Shown in pieces: positions 11,715 to 23,304 of a stretch of 64,000 nt of DNA. Location of the stretch: contig NW_025955044.1 of assembly GCF_022376445.1 (NCBI RefSeq), forward strand, positions 62,001 through 126,000, written 5' to 3'. The number at the start of each line of letters is the position of its first letter. Positions within the stretch are counted from its first letter, which is position 1. Position numbers and translations under genes: made by a program. The notes beneath the pieces are model-generated. The model did not search any database. It worked only from the letters and a program-made list of their open reading frames with translations, and had not been told where the DNA came from. The DNA comes from Fomitopsis serialis (lineage: Eukaryota > Basidiomycota > Agaricomycetes > Polyporales > Fomitopsidaceae).

Positions 11715-12239
11715 GTCATTAAATTATTGAGAACGGACTACCGCCCCAACCGATATCGCTAGCCCAACGAGTTGCGGGTGCTACATATGCCGCCGAGTTT
11801 GTGCAAAGAGCAGACGCGCACATAAAGAAAACTTAGGTCCGACGTTCTCCGCCGCAACAGTCTAGATGTTGGCCATCTCCCCATTCTCGACGCGACGTTC
11901 GCACTGTATGGATGCCAACAATCCTGCTGTCTCTACGTCTGCCAATGTTGCTGTATTCGAAAGAAGAATTGATTGGACTTTACATACCGCGCGTTTACGC
12001 AGTGTCGGCGGTGATGCATGCACAACTGCTCACCGAAGTAAGTTCAGACCCGATGGGCCTACTGACGGACAACGTCATAAGAGGTTTTGGATGCCGATAG
12101 ATGAATGAGAAGCCATGATTCAATAGCTAGTGGGCGGACTGCACCCGCAACGTCGTGTTCATTACTCTCACAAATGCATGGTTACACATTCTCCGCAGCA
12201 CCTTCGTCTCGTTCCTGCTCCTTGACGATCTTCGCCTCC
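11715..12239. other. Unassigned stretch
   Basis: An intron-like start (gtaagtcatt) is followed by short plus-strand ORFs with no recognisable motif. Downstream TPR exons may be here but are too short or too eroded to support. Confidence 0.3.
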
Positions 12240-12718
12240 TTCGGTGCACCAACATCGATTCCCACATCCGCCACTGACCTTGCTGCACCCCGTCCCTCTT
12301 CCTCTTCCTTACGATCACCGCCTCCTTCTCCCTCGCCTGCCTCGCCAATATCACCTTCCCCGCCCAGCTCTCGTTCCGCCGACCGAGCACGCCCGAGATC
12401 GAGCCGCCCACCGCCGCGAGCGCGCCAAGGTTCACGGGAGTCTTGTACTCGCTCCCCTGCAGAGCGCAGAGGACGTCTTCCGTAGCGACGTTGCCCATCG
12501 CCAGGCGAGTAGGGGCACCCGCCCAAACCGGCGACGGACGCATCGAAGGTCCGTGGACCTAACTCAAGTTCTGCGAGGATGTCGACACCAGTGCCATACA
12601 TATCATGGAAATAACCCTGATCCTGTGTTCAGCGAGGCCGGGTTGTGTGCAGCGGACCACTTACCGCTATCTGTGGAGCAGGAAGAGCACCGGCTCCGGA
12701 CATGACCGTCTCGAGCAT
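12240..12718 (-). pseudogene. HMG-CoA lyase 3' fragment
   Basis: The minus strand gives MLETVMSGAGALPAPQIA, a 42-nt intron (12623-12664, gtaagt...acag), then FHDMYGTGVDILAELELG and TFDASVAGLGGCPYSPG. After a frameshift near 12495 come MGNVATEDVLCALQG, KTPVNLGALAAVG and SGVLGRRNESWAGKVILARQ. The block HxHD-type histidine, SVAGLGGCPYSPGA and GNVATEDV is diagnostic of hydroxymethylglutaryl-CoA lyase, a mitochondrial or peroxisomal enzyme cleaving HMG-CoA to acetoacetate and acetyl-CoA. The N-terminal two thirds of the barrel are missing. The 5' break abuts the RING-type gene, so neither gene is complete. Confidence 0.85.
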
Positions 12719-12744
12719 GGCTCACACGCATTCACAGACAGGTG

Positions 12745-15190
12745 AACACTGACAAATGTTGGCACAAGGTCGCCAGCACCTCTAGCTCTTCGTCCCTAAA
12801 CTGGGATAGACAGATCCCGCACTCGTCCACGACGACGCCCAGCAGGGTCAGCTTGAGCTTCTCCCGCTCGTCCTTGGTGATGCGCCTGCGCTCGACCTCG
12901 CGGACGGACGCGAGCGGGGACGACGCCGAGGGAACGGGTGCAGGTGTGAGGAATGGACAACTGCAAGAGATCCTACGCCATGGTTGAATAAACGCGATGA
13001 AAACGGGCGCGATGATGGCCCGCACTCACCTTGTTACTTCGCCCGCCATCCGGCTGCTCGCCCACTCCCAGCCGCGCCACGAACACGTCGAGGTCCATGT
13101 AGTTTGACCACCCATGAGGCGGTCCTGAGTTGGTCGTGACGCCGCCCACGAAGGGCACACGGTCAGAAGGACGCTGTGCATTGCTATCCTCGACAGAGGG
13201 CGGCGGCTGGCTGGGCGTCATCGGTCTCACACCGAGCGATGGTGAGTTGGAGATTGAGCTCGTCGGGGGACGGGGCAGTGGCCGGGCGGGATAGTGGCAT
13301 CCCGTAGGCGTCGTCGGTATCGTCGGTGTCGCTGGTAAAACCGGGCTAGTTCGCTGGACAGTTGATGGCATAGATGCGCAAGGCGCAGCCGCTGCCTCAC
13401 CGTTCGATGATACAGATGCGTGTGACGTCTGAAGAAGCGGGGGAGCCAAGGGTGATGTGGGACGCACCGCGGTCGAAGTAGATGGAGGGCCTCCATCCAC
13501 GCCTTCGTGCGTGTCCCATGTGAGTGATGAAGTTCTGGAATCGAGGGAAAGCCCAAGCCATCGTCACCCGCATGAGGGCCCTCGGCACAGTGACGAACCC
13601 GAACTGCTGTCGTTTGATCCCGTCACGAACGTGGCCGGCTTCATCGACATCCTCGTCGCCGGATAACGCGCATCGATGTCTGGATGCCTGAAGCGTCCGA
13701 TGAGCGGGCTGCGGTCGCGTAGCGGATGCGGCCTCGATATCGGAGACGAGGTGCAGAGGGGTGTCGGTGAGGACAGGTGGGTCTCTCTGACCAAGCGCGA
13801 GGGCGGATGAGGTCGTAGCAGAGATGGGGAGTGCAGTAGGCATACATGTGTTGCACTAGGTACCTTCTCCGGAGAGAAGACGATGTCGGAGAGAGACGGT
13901 GGGGGAGGACGTACGGTGAGACATGTCGGTTGCGGCGCGCTGGTCACAGTAGGGGCGCTAGGACTGGTGTGGTGAGTGGCTGAGGCGGCCTCTCTGGCGT
14001 CCGGGGCTGCTTGTCCCTCTTCGGCGACGCAGGCGACGTCGGTACACCGTCTCCCTCAGCTTCGGAGGGCATGATCTCCTCCCAGGAGTGCAGGTCATCG
14101 TTCGACGACGGAGAGGGCTGCTCACCATACTCGTCTCTGGTTTTCTCCTTCTCCCACCTTCTCCTTGCCCTTCATGAACAGCTTCCGCAGCCCGACGCTC
14201 TCCTTCCGCTTGACGTTGTTGCCAGGCGAGGCCGGGGCCGGCTTGTTGATCGAGAACACGCTGCTGAGCAGCATTGCGGTGCTGGCCCACGGACTGAACC
14301 CAGGCGCGTCGACGGTCGACGTGAGCGAGGGCAGTGGCGATGTATCGCGCACGCGCAAGTCGAGCGAACGTGCATCTTCTCGCGGTTGCGCCGCCGGATA
14401 GAGCACTCCCGGTTACTAACGCCCTCCCTCCCATCGCTGTCATCGTCGTCGCCGCCACTCTGCACGTCTCCGTCCACCCGGCAGGCCGCAATGACTCGCA
14501 ACGTGAGCAACGCGGCGGTCGCGTTCCGTGTGTCGATGAGATTGAGGCGCTCGCGTCGTGGGATGTCCGGGCATCGGGTGTACGCCGGAGGAGATTGACG
14601 GTCATGCTGGACTCGGCGGCGTGCTGGCGGATGAACTCACGCTGGACGCGTTGGTGGAGGCTGAAGCCGGTATGCGATCGGCCTCCCAGTGTTGTTCGGA
14701 CTCGAGTTCGACGCTGGAGTCGTCTGAGTCTGGACCTGGGTCGTCGGGCACACCGGCCATGGCGGATGACGGCGGGTCGGGAGAATGTGGTGAGCGGCGC
14801 ATGGGAGTGAGAGCGGGAGAATGGCGAGACGGCAAGACGTCACGCATGAAGGAGAGGGAATCCGCGGCTGGAGATACGGGCGGGCTTGTCTGCGGTGTCG
14901 CGGAATAGGAGGAGTTTGCGTGGGGCGACGAGGGGAGAGTGTAGACGGATGGCGAAGAGAGAATGGCCTCCTGGAAGGAGGGCGGAGGGTAGTCCGGTAC
15001 AGCGTGTCCATGCCTGTGATCGTAGCTTGAGCACACTGCGATTGAGGACAAGGGGAGTGCTAGTGTGATTCTCGGAACGTTCCAAGGCCACAGAGCCCAA
15101 TGGGTGGGCCTGTGGATCGAATGCACGCGATACGCACTCCGAGAACGACACCCGCACCCGGGGCACAGAGCGAGGGAGAACTCACCACCG
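12745..15190 (-). pseudogene. Ser/Pro-rich RING-type protein gene, frameshifted and 3'-truncated
   Basis: Pieces in order on the minus strand: a Ser/Pro-rich segment with PDYPPPSFQEAI (about 14970-15010), HWEADR, then (shifted) GFSLHQRVQREF, VRDTSPLPSLTS, NNVKRKESVGLRKLFMKGKE, ARYPATRMSMKPATFV, a long Ser/Pro/Thr tract, NYMDLDVFVARLGVGEQPDG, an intron, LASVREVERRRITKDEREKL, KLTLLGVVVDECGICLSQF and TLCQH. CGIC followed by CQH fits the first half of a RING finger; the second half is lost at the junction with the HMG-CoA lyase fragment. At least two frameshifts are needed (about 14655 and 12960). PPSFQEAI is a PY-like motif. The family role (ubiquitin ligase) is an inference from the partial RING. 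Confidence 0.5.
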
Positions 15191-15657
15191 GGCAGCGGAT
15201 CGCCGGGTTGCCTCGCTTTCTGCGGAGCAGACTGCCTGCGTGGGCGAGCCTATGAGGGTGGGTGCGCTTAGAATGGGAGGGCGGGACGGCGGTGGTGAAG
15301 CGAGGCTCGTCGTCTAGGCGTCTCGCGGCTGGATCGACCTGCCGCTCCTTCTTGGTCTTTGCTGCGAAAGCGGCCCGTATTCTGACGCGGAATGAGGGTG
15401 AGCTGGCCGTGGTGGGTACCGATGTGGGTGAGATAGAGGGCGGGGCGGGTCGGGCGAGGGAACCTCGGGGGTGTGCGGAGGGGCCATGGACGACATCGAC
15501 GGCTGTGAAGAGCGCGGCGGGCTGACGGCGATCGAGTGCATGCTGGGGGTGACGTCAGCGTGGGCGTGGGAGGCGAGGGAAAGGGAGCGTGCCCGTCGCA
15601 TGCCTGCAGTCGTCCTCGCCGTCGACCGCAGCGCCCACGTCGCACGAGTCGCCACCC
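15191..15657 (-). other. Ser/Pro-rich ORF, possible upstream exon of the RING-type gene
   Basis: A minus-strand open stretch of about 129 codons (15268-15655) is rich in Ser, Pro and Arg (SQPSMSSMAPPHTPEVPSP) and matches the composition of the next gene downstream on the same strand. No domain is seen. It may be a first exon or chance low-complexity coding potential between two divergent genes. Confidence 0.3.
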
Positions 15658-15698
15658 ACGCGTCTCGTCACGTGCGCAATACGACGCGTTCGACGCGT
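15658..15698 (+). promoter_or_regulatory. Three ACGCGT (MCB-like) boxes upstream of the condensin start codon
   Basis: ACGCGT occurs at 15658-15663, 15684-15689 and 15693-15698, 54-94 nt before the ATG at 15752. ACGCGT is the MluI cell-cycle box bound by MBF/DSC1 in yeasts to drive G1/S genes. Its clustering before a condensin subunit fits cell-cycle control of the parent gene. The second condensin fragment keeps one box (25241-25246). Function in this organism is inferred. Confidence 0.55.
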
Positions 15699-15751
15699 TC
15701 GACTAAGTTGGCGCGTCCTGTCCTCCCCTCCCGCTGCGATCCCTCCCCGCT

Positions 15752-16667
15752 ATGCCTGCACGCACAACGGCCCCCGCAGACATCGAGACAATCGCGGGCT
15801 TCATCCCCAAAGTCTTCGAGCAGGTCCAATATACGGTCGCAAATCACCAGAAGAATCACATTGCGCTCTACAAGCTCCATCTCGACGCCGCGACGCACAC
15901 CCAGTCCGTGCAGAATGGCAAGAGCATCAAACTCATTGGCGAGCGCGCCTTTGAGTACAATCTAATTGGCATGCTCTACGTATTACCCGTGAAGAAGGGC
16001 ATCAGCGTCGCCGACAGGGTGATCAAGTTCGTAGGGGGCTACACAAAATTCATAAACGAGAAAAGTGCGTCTCGCGGCCCTATGACCGACCTCTAAGGCT
16101 CATGCAACGCCAGCTACGGAGGCTGCAGAAGAGAAGGGAGAGGAGGAGGAAACAACCGCGTCCAGATTCGTCTCCCGCGTCCTTCGCTTCCTCCTCTCCG
16201 GATGTGCCAAAGACAAGACCGTTCGCTACCGAGTCGTGCAGTGCATCGCGGAGATGATCGCGCATTTGGACGAGATCGAGTGTGTCCTCCCTCTCCCTCC
16301 ATCCGCGTATCAGTATTGATGGTCGACCCCTCGGCAAGTGAGGACCTCTACTCCTCACTGCGCTCCTCCCTCATGGAACGCGCGCGTGACACAGAGTCCA
16401 CCATCGGCTTCCAAGCTGTTGTTGCGCTCTCCAAACTCGCAGGCTCCGAGGATGTGTCGAACTCGAAGAGGGCGAGCAGACCATCATGGACATGCTCATC
16501 GACTGCCTCACCTACGACGCCGCTCCGTAAGTTGCTGATATTCCCTGCAACAACTCGTGTCTCACTCAACCATCGCAGCGATGTGCGCCGCTCTGCCCTG
16601 CTCAACCTTCCCCTTACCCCTGCGATACTCCCGCCGATGCTGGCCCGCACGCGCGACACAGACCCAC
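15752..16667 (+). pseudogene. Condensin subunit Cnd3/Ycg1 (CAP-G) 5' fragment, copy 1
   Basis: Starts at ATG 15752 with PARTTAPADIETIAGFIPKV. Exons: 15752-16064, 16114-16279, 16339-16526, 16579-about 16667. Signatures: NHQKNHIALYKLH, SVQNGKSIKLIGERAFE, RVIKFVGGYTKFI, ETTASRFVSRVLRFLL, KTVRYRVVQCIAEMIAHLD, EDLYSSLRSSLMERARD, VVALSKLAGSEDV, TIMDMLIDCLTYDAAP, DVRRSALLNLPLTP, ILPPMLARTRDTDP. This is the HEAT-repeat N-terminus of the non-SMC condensin subunit 3, which acts in mitotic chromosome compaction. A one-base deletion near 16457 (compare copy 2, which keeps the frame) shifts frame, and homology ends after RTRDTDP, where unrelated sequence begins. Only about the first quarter of a normal subunit is present. 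Confidence 0.85.
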
Positions 16668-16739
16668 CCCCGCCTTCTCCGACGCCGTCGTCGTTCACCG
16701 AAGATTCCGCTGATGCGCTGGACCTCAGAAAGGACGCGT

Positions 16740-17190
16740 AACCGCTGGAGTTCCTCGAGCTGCATGACATCGACCTGACCCCGGAGGCGTTCGCGGTGGT
16801 CTTCGCACGCTCCCCCATATCCGCGAGCTCCGGCTACACGAGAGCTCAGTCTCTGCCAACGGGACGCTCCGTCTGCTGCATGGCCCGCATGGGCTCTGTC
16901 CGCGGCTCACCAAGGTCGATTTCCGGTGGTGCGGCTCGTCGAGCTCGTGCGAAGTCGGCTTCCCGGCGCAGCGGGTGCGGTAACGGAGCGGTCTCAGCCT
17001 GCGTCGGCGGCCTAGATCGAGGTCCTCAACCCGGAAACCGCAAGCGCTAGTATGACGGGTCCGGCCGCAGACCCTGTCGAAGAGGTCGCTGTGATCAACT
17101 GCTGCTTCGTCGAAGAACAAGACGAGCTCGAACTCGCGCGGCTCACGACATGCCGTGTCATGATGCGTGAGACAGAAGAAGAGGGAGCCA
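16740..17190 (+). pseudogene. F-box/LRR-like protein fragment fused after the condensin piece
   Basis: Frames give LEFLELHDIDLTPEAFAVVF, HIRELRLHESSVSANGTLRL, LHGPHGLCPRLTKVDFRW and, further on, EEVAVINCCFVEEQDELELA with TTCRVMMRETEEE. Leucine spacing and the LRELRL / CPRLTKVDF pattern resemble leucine-rich-repeat F-box proteins common in polypores; I infer the family without seeing an F-box. Its start coincides with loss of condensin homology, so it is a captured 3' piece. Frame changes make it non-functional. Confidence 0.45.
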
Positions 17191-17199
17191 TCTCGCGGG

Positions 17200-19850
17200 A
17201 TAGAGGGATAGGGACTGGCGTCGACAGCACATCCGCCTGCTCTGCGTGTGTACATCGTAAGTCACGTTGCCCTTACTCGCCGTCCGTCCTTTCTCGCGCA
17301 CATATATACATTCATGCCTGTTTCCACACGCTGAACCATGCCCATTCGCTTTGGTATCGCCCTAAATACAACACATCCCTCTACCTGACGGTGTAGCGGC
17401 CTATCACACCCCAGTACGTTTCGACCCGGTTCGCCGTCGCCGCCAACCTCGTCATTGGGTGTCGTCATACTGTAAGCGACACCTCTCGTCCGCACGACGA
17501 CTCCGCGAACCAAGCCGACGAACAGATATCACTCACACCATACGAGCTACATGTCTTGCGGAAGGCTGCAGAATCTGCCCCGCGTCGACGATGGCATCGA
17601 GTTCCCTCGTCAGCAAGGCTAGAGGGTCCCGATATGCTTGACAGCCACAGAATATTGAACAATATTACGCCGATCGAGTTTGCTGGATGGCTAACTCACC
17701 GCTGTTCAGTCTTCCGAGCTTGGAACAACAAGCGACGCCGTCAACGACGGGCCGCATCAAACCTCACTGAACCTCCTTCACTTAGCGGGGGAGTACGGCG
17801 GCGTAGGTTATTGAGTGGCCTATACGTCGTGATGACAGGACCTAGTAACAGGGATAATGGGGACATAGAAGCGCAGGAACAGAGCGAGAGAATGCACGAG
17901 CGGGCTGGTAGCGGCGGGCCTAGTATACAACGTATATTCGATACTCTAGTCCATTCAGACAGGTATACGTTTATGTTGTGCGTTCTGCGTGCGACTTTCT
18001 CCTCGTTCAAGTCGAGGGGTAGTTCAAAATCGAGTCGCCGACGTCGAGCCGCACGGTCAGGTCACGCAAGGAGCGGAACAGTGTAGTAATGCACAGCACT
18101 TGCTGAAGACATTCGGGTCGATCGTACGAAGGCATGCGCAGATCGATACTGCGGATGCCAGCGAATGAGCCTTCCTACTATGGGCGTACAGAGACCCGCA
18201 TCGACGTGACACTCACCTCACGCCATGCTCTGTAGAATGGGACCGTGGTCACCCAGTCAACTTCGCTAAATCATGCTTCTCGGCGCGCGGCCGCACTCGC
18301 ACCCCGCTTGAATAATCTTGGGCGCTTTGCGGATGCTAAATCTAATAGTTCCGCGGCTGGACCGCATGACCGACCACCTCCTTCCCTTCATGATGCAAGT
18401 CCCTGGACGCTGCCTCCCACGCAGCAGCGTCGACTCCGCCAGCGGACGACAACTGGGCCGGGCTCCCCGTATTGGCAGGCCAGCAACGCGAGGACGGACG
18501 CGCACGGACAGTTGGCGGGAAAATACGCGTGGCACCGTATTCGCTGGGTAAGCATATTGAATGCTCAAGCGCTCAAGCTCAAGCACAACGCCGACTGATC
18601 CATAAGTTAGCTGCAGCCCGTCGCGACTCCCACTTTGTATTGCACCTATCGACCCCTGTCGATAATCGTCCTTGGGTCACTCTCCCCTTTCGCTCTCCCC
18701 TCTCGCTCTCCCAATCTCGCCACCTCTACGCGCTGCCCACGTCGATGCGGGTCAGTTGGAGCACCCGTCGCCAGCGAAGACCGCAACCCACGGGACACGC
18801 ATACACCGCCGCCTGGTCCTCTCCCGAGTACGCCCCGCGCTACCGGCGCAACACTCTCCTGCAAGGTTTTCTCGGGAGGACACTCCGGGACTGCAGTCGC
18901 ACGCACGAAGCGGAGAATGCAGAACACGTACCGCAGTCCATGCAATCACCGGCGCTGCACATACAGCAGTACATTAACGAGCTACATCAGCATGGTCAAG
19001 TTAGGCTCAGAAGGCGACGTGAACTCGGGCAGGACGACGCGACGCGAGACGCGGAGGCAAGAACATGTACAAGACCCGGCTACGTTAGGCAGCATGCGCG
19101 TCAGTCCATGCACGGACGCACCTCGCTAGCCTTCGCTGAAGAGTGCATGCGCAGGGATCAACTCGCCGTACCGCAATCCCGGTCGAGAAGTCGGCACGAA
19201 AGCTCAGAGGATCGAACAGCGAAAGGATGTAGCCAGAGCGGAAGGCTGGGTGCGCGCTGCGCGGAAGACGAGGATGCGATGCAAGAGGAAGACGGCAGTA
19301 CCGAGCAGAGGAAGGTGCGAACGTAGATCGTCTCCTTGTCCACTGCGCGCTCACGAACGGCAGAAACGCGGACGACGAACGTCTTGAACACTCATCCACA
19401 CGCACCGCGATCGGGTCCTGCTGGCAGGTGGACGAGGCGGCTGCTATCACTCGGTTACCGACGCTCCGACGCGTAGCGGGGACCGACCCGCGCTGGGCAG
19501 TACGGTGAGCACTGAGCGGTCTTTGCCCGTGAGTGCACCGAGGCTGAAGAGCTATCACATCTGCGCTCTGAGCTATAGCCTGTCGCACGCAGCGAGGCCC
19601 GCCGCGTACCGGGACACGCGCTATCACCTTATGGTCTGCAGGTTCTTCGTCAAATCGTATGCTGCCCAAAAGGCGTCCGCCTCCTTGACAAGCATCGAGG
19701 TGCAGGACGCCACGACGTCCACGCCTAGGTTGGCCGGCCGCCGCTCGCACCGAAACGGCACCCTGGGCTCGCTCGACCAAGCGATCAATACAGCGAGCGG
19801 CGTCGTCGCCAAGTGCGAATTAGTGCAGCTGATCCGTTGTTCCCTCTCAC
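17200..19850. other. Unassigned 2.6 kb
   Basis: No family recognised. Open stretches worth a profile search are a minus-strand frame with DFELPLDLNEEKVARRTHNI (about 17975-18040), a minus-strand splice-like peptide EVDWVTTVPFYRAWRE ending at gtgagt (about 18215-18260), and a minus-strand frame with ANLGVDVVASCTSMLVKEAD (about 19640-19735). Each looks more protein-like than its surroundings, but none is long enough to name. Confidence 0.3.
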
Positions 19851-19854
19851 ACAG

Positions 19855-21030
19855 TGGGATCTGAAGTACCGCATCCAGTCTTCGTCATCTGCTCGCGGGC
19901 TTATCACGCTCTGTTCATGGCAAGTTGGTCTTGTGTCTCGTCACGCCTAGCAGAACAACATGCTCATCCGCCCTACGGAGGAAGAGCTGAAGGATTCCGG
20001 CGAGCTGGACTACATCGCGGGCCAGCTCCCGGCGAATCGTTTCACGAAGGGCGTGAGCAGCACCACGTCTGTCGAGATCGATTTCAAGCATATGGAGAGG
20101 ATCATCCTCGGCGGTGAGATGAGGAGGAGTGTCTTCTCTGTCATACTGTGCGTCTTCTTCCCGTCCCGTTGACTGTGACTAACGCTCTTGTGTAGCACTA
20201 CCTCCACTGACCGGTCAAGCTCGGCCAGCTCTCGCTGCATTCGTCTACCAACGTCGGCATCGAGAACAACGATGTGACCATCTTCTTTGGGTTGCCGGGC
20301 ACGGGCAAGACCAGACGCTCTCCGCCGACCCGCGCCGGAAGCTGATTGGCGATGACGAGCGCGTCTGGTCGGACGACGGTGTGTTCAATATCGAGGGCGG
20401 GTGCTACGCAAAGTGCGTCAACCTCTCCGCAGAGAAGGAGCCCGAGATCTACGACACGGTCCGTTCCGGGAGCATCCTCGGAAAGTCGTGTACAACCCGA
20501 TCTCGTGCGTGCCCCACTGCGACGACATCAGCATCACGGAGAACACGCGCTCCGCGTACCCGATCGTGTTCATCGCGAACGCGCAAATCCCGTGCATGGT
20601 CAACCGCCAGCCGAGCAACATCGTCATGCTCATCTGCGATGCGCTCGGTGCCTGCCGCCCGTGAGCAAACTCTCACCTGAGCAGGCGAGCTACCACTTCC
20701 TCGCGAGATACATCTCGTGAGTCTCCTTAGGCTTCATGACGGAGAAAACATCACTGATATTGGCTTAGGAAACCCCCTAGTACGGAGGATGACGTCCTCG
20801 AGCCCACCCTGACGTGCTACTTCGCGCCGTTCATCGTCCTCACCCCGGGCGCTACGTCGAGATGCTCGCGGAGCGCATGCCGAAGAACAACATCGACTGC
20901 TGGCTAATCAACGCGGGCTCGACGGGGGGCAAGTACGGGACGGGTCAGCGCTGCCCGCTGAAGTACACATGCATGCACGCTCTTCTCGCTGTCCCTGGCC
21001 CTCTCGTATGCCCTGTTCGACGGCTCTCGA
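19855..21030 (+). pseudogene. PEP carboxykinase (ATP) pseudogene, 5'-truncated
   Basis: After an acceptor at 19854: WDLKYRIQ, (shift) FVICSRAYHALFM, an intron, NNMLIRPTEEEL, QLPANRFTKGVSSTTSVEID, an intron, [32 protein letters not shown] (kinase P-loop, 20290-20313), (shift) [48 protein letters not shown], (shift) [63 protein letters not shown], then STEDDVLEPTLTCYF, and VEMLAERMPKNN, DCWLINAGSTGGKYGTGQR, CPLKYT. The residue series is unmistakably gluconeogenic Pck1, which makes PEP from oxaloacetate in the cytosol. At least four frameshifts, one immediately after the P-loop, abolish function. The first about 40 percent of the enzyme is missing. Confidence 0.9.
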
Positions 21031-21034
21031 GAGT

Positions 21035-23300
21035 ACGTGTCTGACTGCACGTACGAGGACGCGCGACGTATTGTACGTTGCCCAAGTCGTGTCGTACGCT
21101 TGCTGTGCCCAGGACCGATAACATCGCATGACGGCATATGCCGTCGACGGAGATCTACTCGACCCCGAAACGCAGAAGGTCGAGGTCCGCGCGGCGCAAT
21201 GACGTGAGTCACCTTTGAGTGTGAACATTGCAACTTGGCTGCGACTCGACCGCAACGTCAGGCCCTCGGCCGGTGCTATCGCCCTGTTGCGTGTATGGAT
21301 TAGGAACTCAGCACTCAGTACTCCGCTCACAAACCCGGCCCACCTCCTCTACTTGCCACAACCGCTTGTCAAGCTTTCTGTGATTGGTCCTCGCCCAATT
21401 GACTTACATCGTCTTCATCCCTCGCTGGCAACTTCGGGCGTTTCAAGTTCCTACCACTGCCTCGCCTTGTTCTCCGGCTGGCTCGTGCTCCTCCGTATCT
21501 GCTTCGTATAGGCTCCGTTTTCAGGAGAGACAGCTACAACGGCGACAGCGACCTCGAGCACATTTCTTGCGCACAATAGCCAGGCATGTCGAACCCGGAG
21601 CTACCATGTCATCTGGTACTTAGCAAGGTACGTCTGTATGCAGACTTCACGTCGAAATTGCATGAGCTAATCATCGGTGGCGGCAATAGTATAAGGCGTT
21701 TGTTATGGACGAGTAGCGCGGATTTGACTACCATCACAACTTCGAGCGAAGTCTTCGACCTGCGGTACGTCTCCTCATTCCCGCCTACTCTCGACACTCA
21801 GTATTCCTTCAAGCACCTCCCATGTACGTACTGCACGCGCCATATCCCTGTGCCCTTGACTTGATAGACATCACCACCCCCTACCTGGCCCTCTCCTGAC
21901 CCGTCCACGTCGTCCACGTCCAGTAAGGCCAAGACCAAGGGGAATCGACTGGTCCGTTTTCAAGAACGTCTCATACTTTCGCCGGCCATGCATGCGCGGA
22001 CGTTGAAGGATGCAAGTAGGAATATGGAGTCAGAGGACGGCGTGGAGAGGCGGTAGACGGGAATACGAGAGCGGAAGGAACAGACGGTCCCCGAGCGCGG
22101 TGCGTGGTACCTGCTTTCGTGACGTTGATCTGTACTGACGAATGTTTTTCCCTGGGCGTCGCTCGCATAGGAGGGAAGAGGGGGTGTCCCGTCGCGACAC
22201 ATGGAACACGCGTGTCTAGTTTCATGGACGCGTCCGGAGACTGCGGCGGACGGTTCTCCGTCGTATGTCACTTTCACTTTTACGACCGACTTCGAGACTG
22301 GTTTGACTCGTGGTCGGCCCATTCTCGCTCACTCGCAGTAATCCAGTATACACCGACGGACGCAAAGATTTCAAGAGGCGCCACCCCTTCCACGGCCACC
22401 TCCTTGATGTTCGGGACGCGAAGAGCAAGTATGTACCGGGGATTCTTTCACGTAGCAATGGCTCGTACAACACAGCACGCGAAACGGCTCGACCAAGCAC
22501 GAGTGCATTCGACACCAAGGTGAAAGACTTGGCACCTTCCCCCAAACACATCCGTAGGCCTTCCCGCTCCGCAATGTCTCACTACCAGTGCCCGTTTCGG
22601 AGCCGTCATTATGTATGCTGGTCTCAACGTTCGTTGAAACAAACACATACCAGTACTTGTTTTCTATTTAGAGACCCGTTCAAGTTGTTCCTCGCGTCTC
22701 GTCAGCGAGGACAGGGATCTCGGTTCTTGTTCCCTGTCTGGCCTCCGACGACAACGCCTCCCTGCTCGTCGACGACCAAGGGGGGTCCTTCCTCGACCAC
22801 GTCCCCTGATCTCTCCGGTTCATGTGATATGCTCTGCACAACGTTGTCCTCATTGCGCGCGCAGCGGGATAGGGGATATATTCGATGGAACTTGTCGGTG
22901 ATCTTTGCGGGTGCGCGGTACGCGCGTCGTATAGGAGCCCAGGTACGTTCTTCTCGCTCGCTGTCAGCAATAGTGATCTCAGGGCCATCCAGCCTCCCGT
23001 AGAAGTCGACCACCGTCAGCCCCTGCAGCATGAGTCAATGACCCAGAAGACCCCTACGGCAGCCCAACTGTCAAGCTTCCCAGACAATGGCGAAAACGGA
23101 GCTTGACAGTGGTCGTCGTCGCTACCCTCATGTTCCATCTCGTTAGCTGAACCAGCACCGGTGGACTTCTAAAGTCGACCCATTGTCCAAGATCGAATTC
23201 TCCTTTGCTACGATGGTCGACACACAGTACGCGTCACGGCTGTCGAAGGCTTCCCAAGACCGCTTCGCCGTCATCCGTACTGAACTGTGCTTATCGTCCT
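21035..23300. other. Unassigned 2.3 kb
   Basis: Just after 21030 some bases still echo the PEP carboxykinase 3' end (SYALFDGS, then LPKSC). A plus-strand exon-like piece at about 21690-21765 reads YKAFVMDE, a stop, then RGFDYHHNFERSLRPA before a gtacgt donor, which looks like another eroded gene I cannot name. A 110-codon minus-strand ORF at 22702-23031 has no motif. Nothing else is supported. Confidence 0.3.
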
Positions 23301-23304
23301 CCAC

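Noticed and set aside
22702..23031. 110-codon minus-strand ORF near the Ilv3-like fragment
   Set aside because: No dehydratase motif and no continuity with the fragment upstream; it is typical of chance ORFs in GC-rich DNA.
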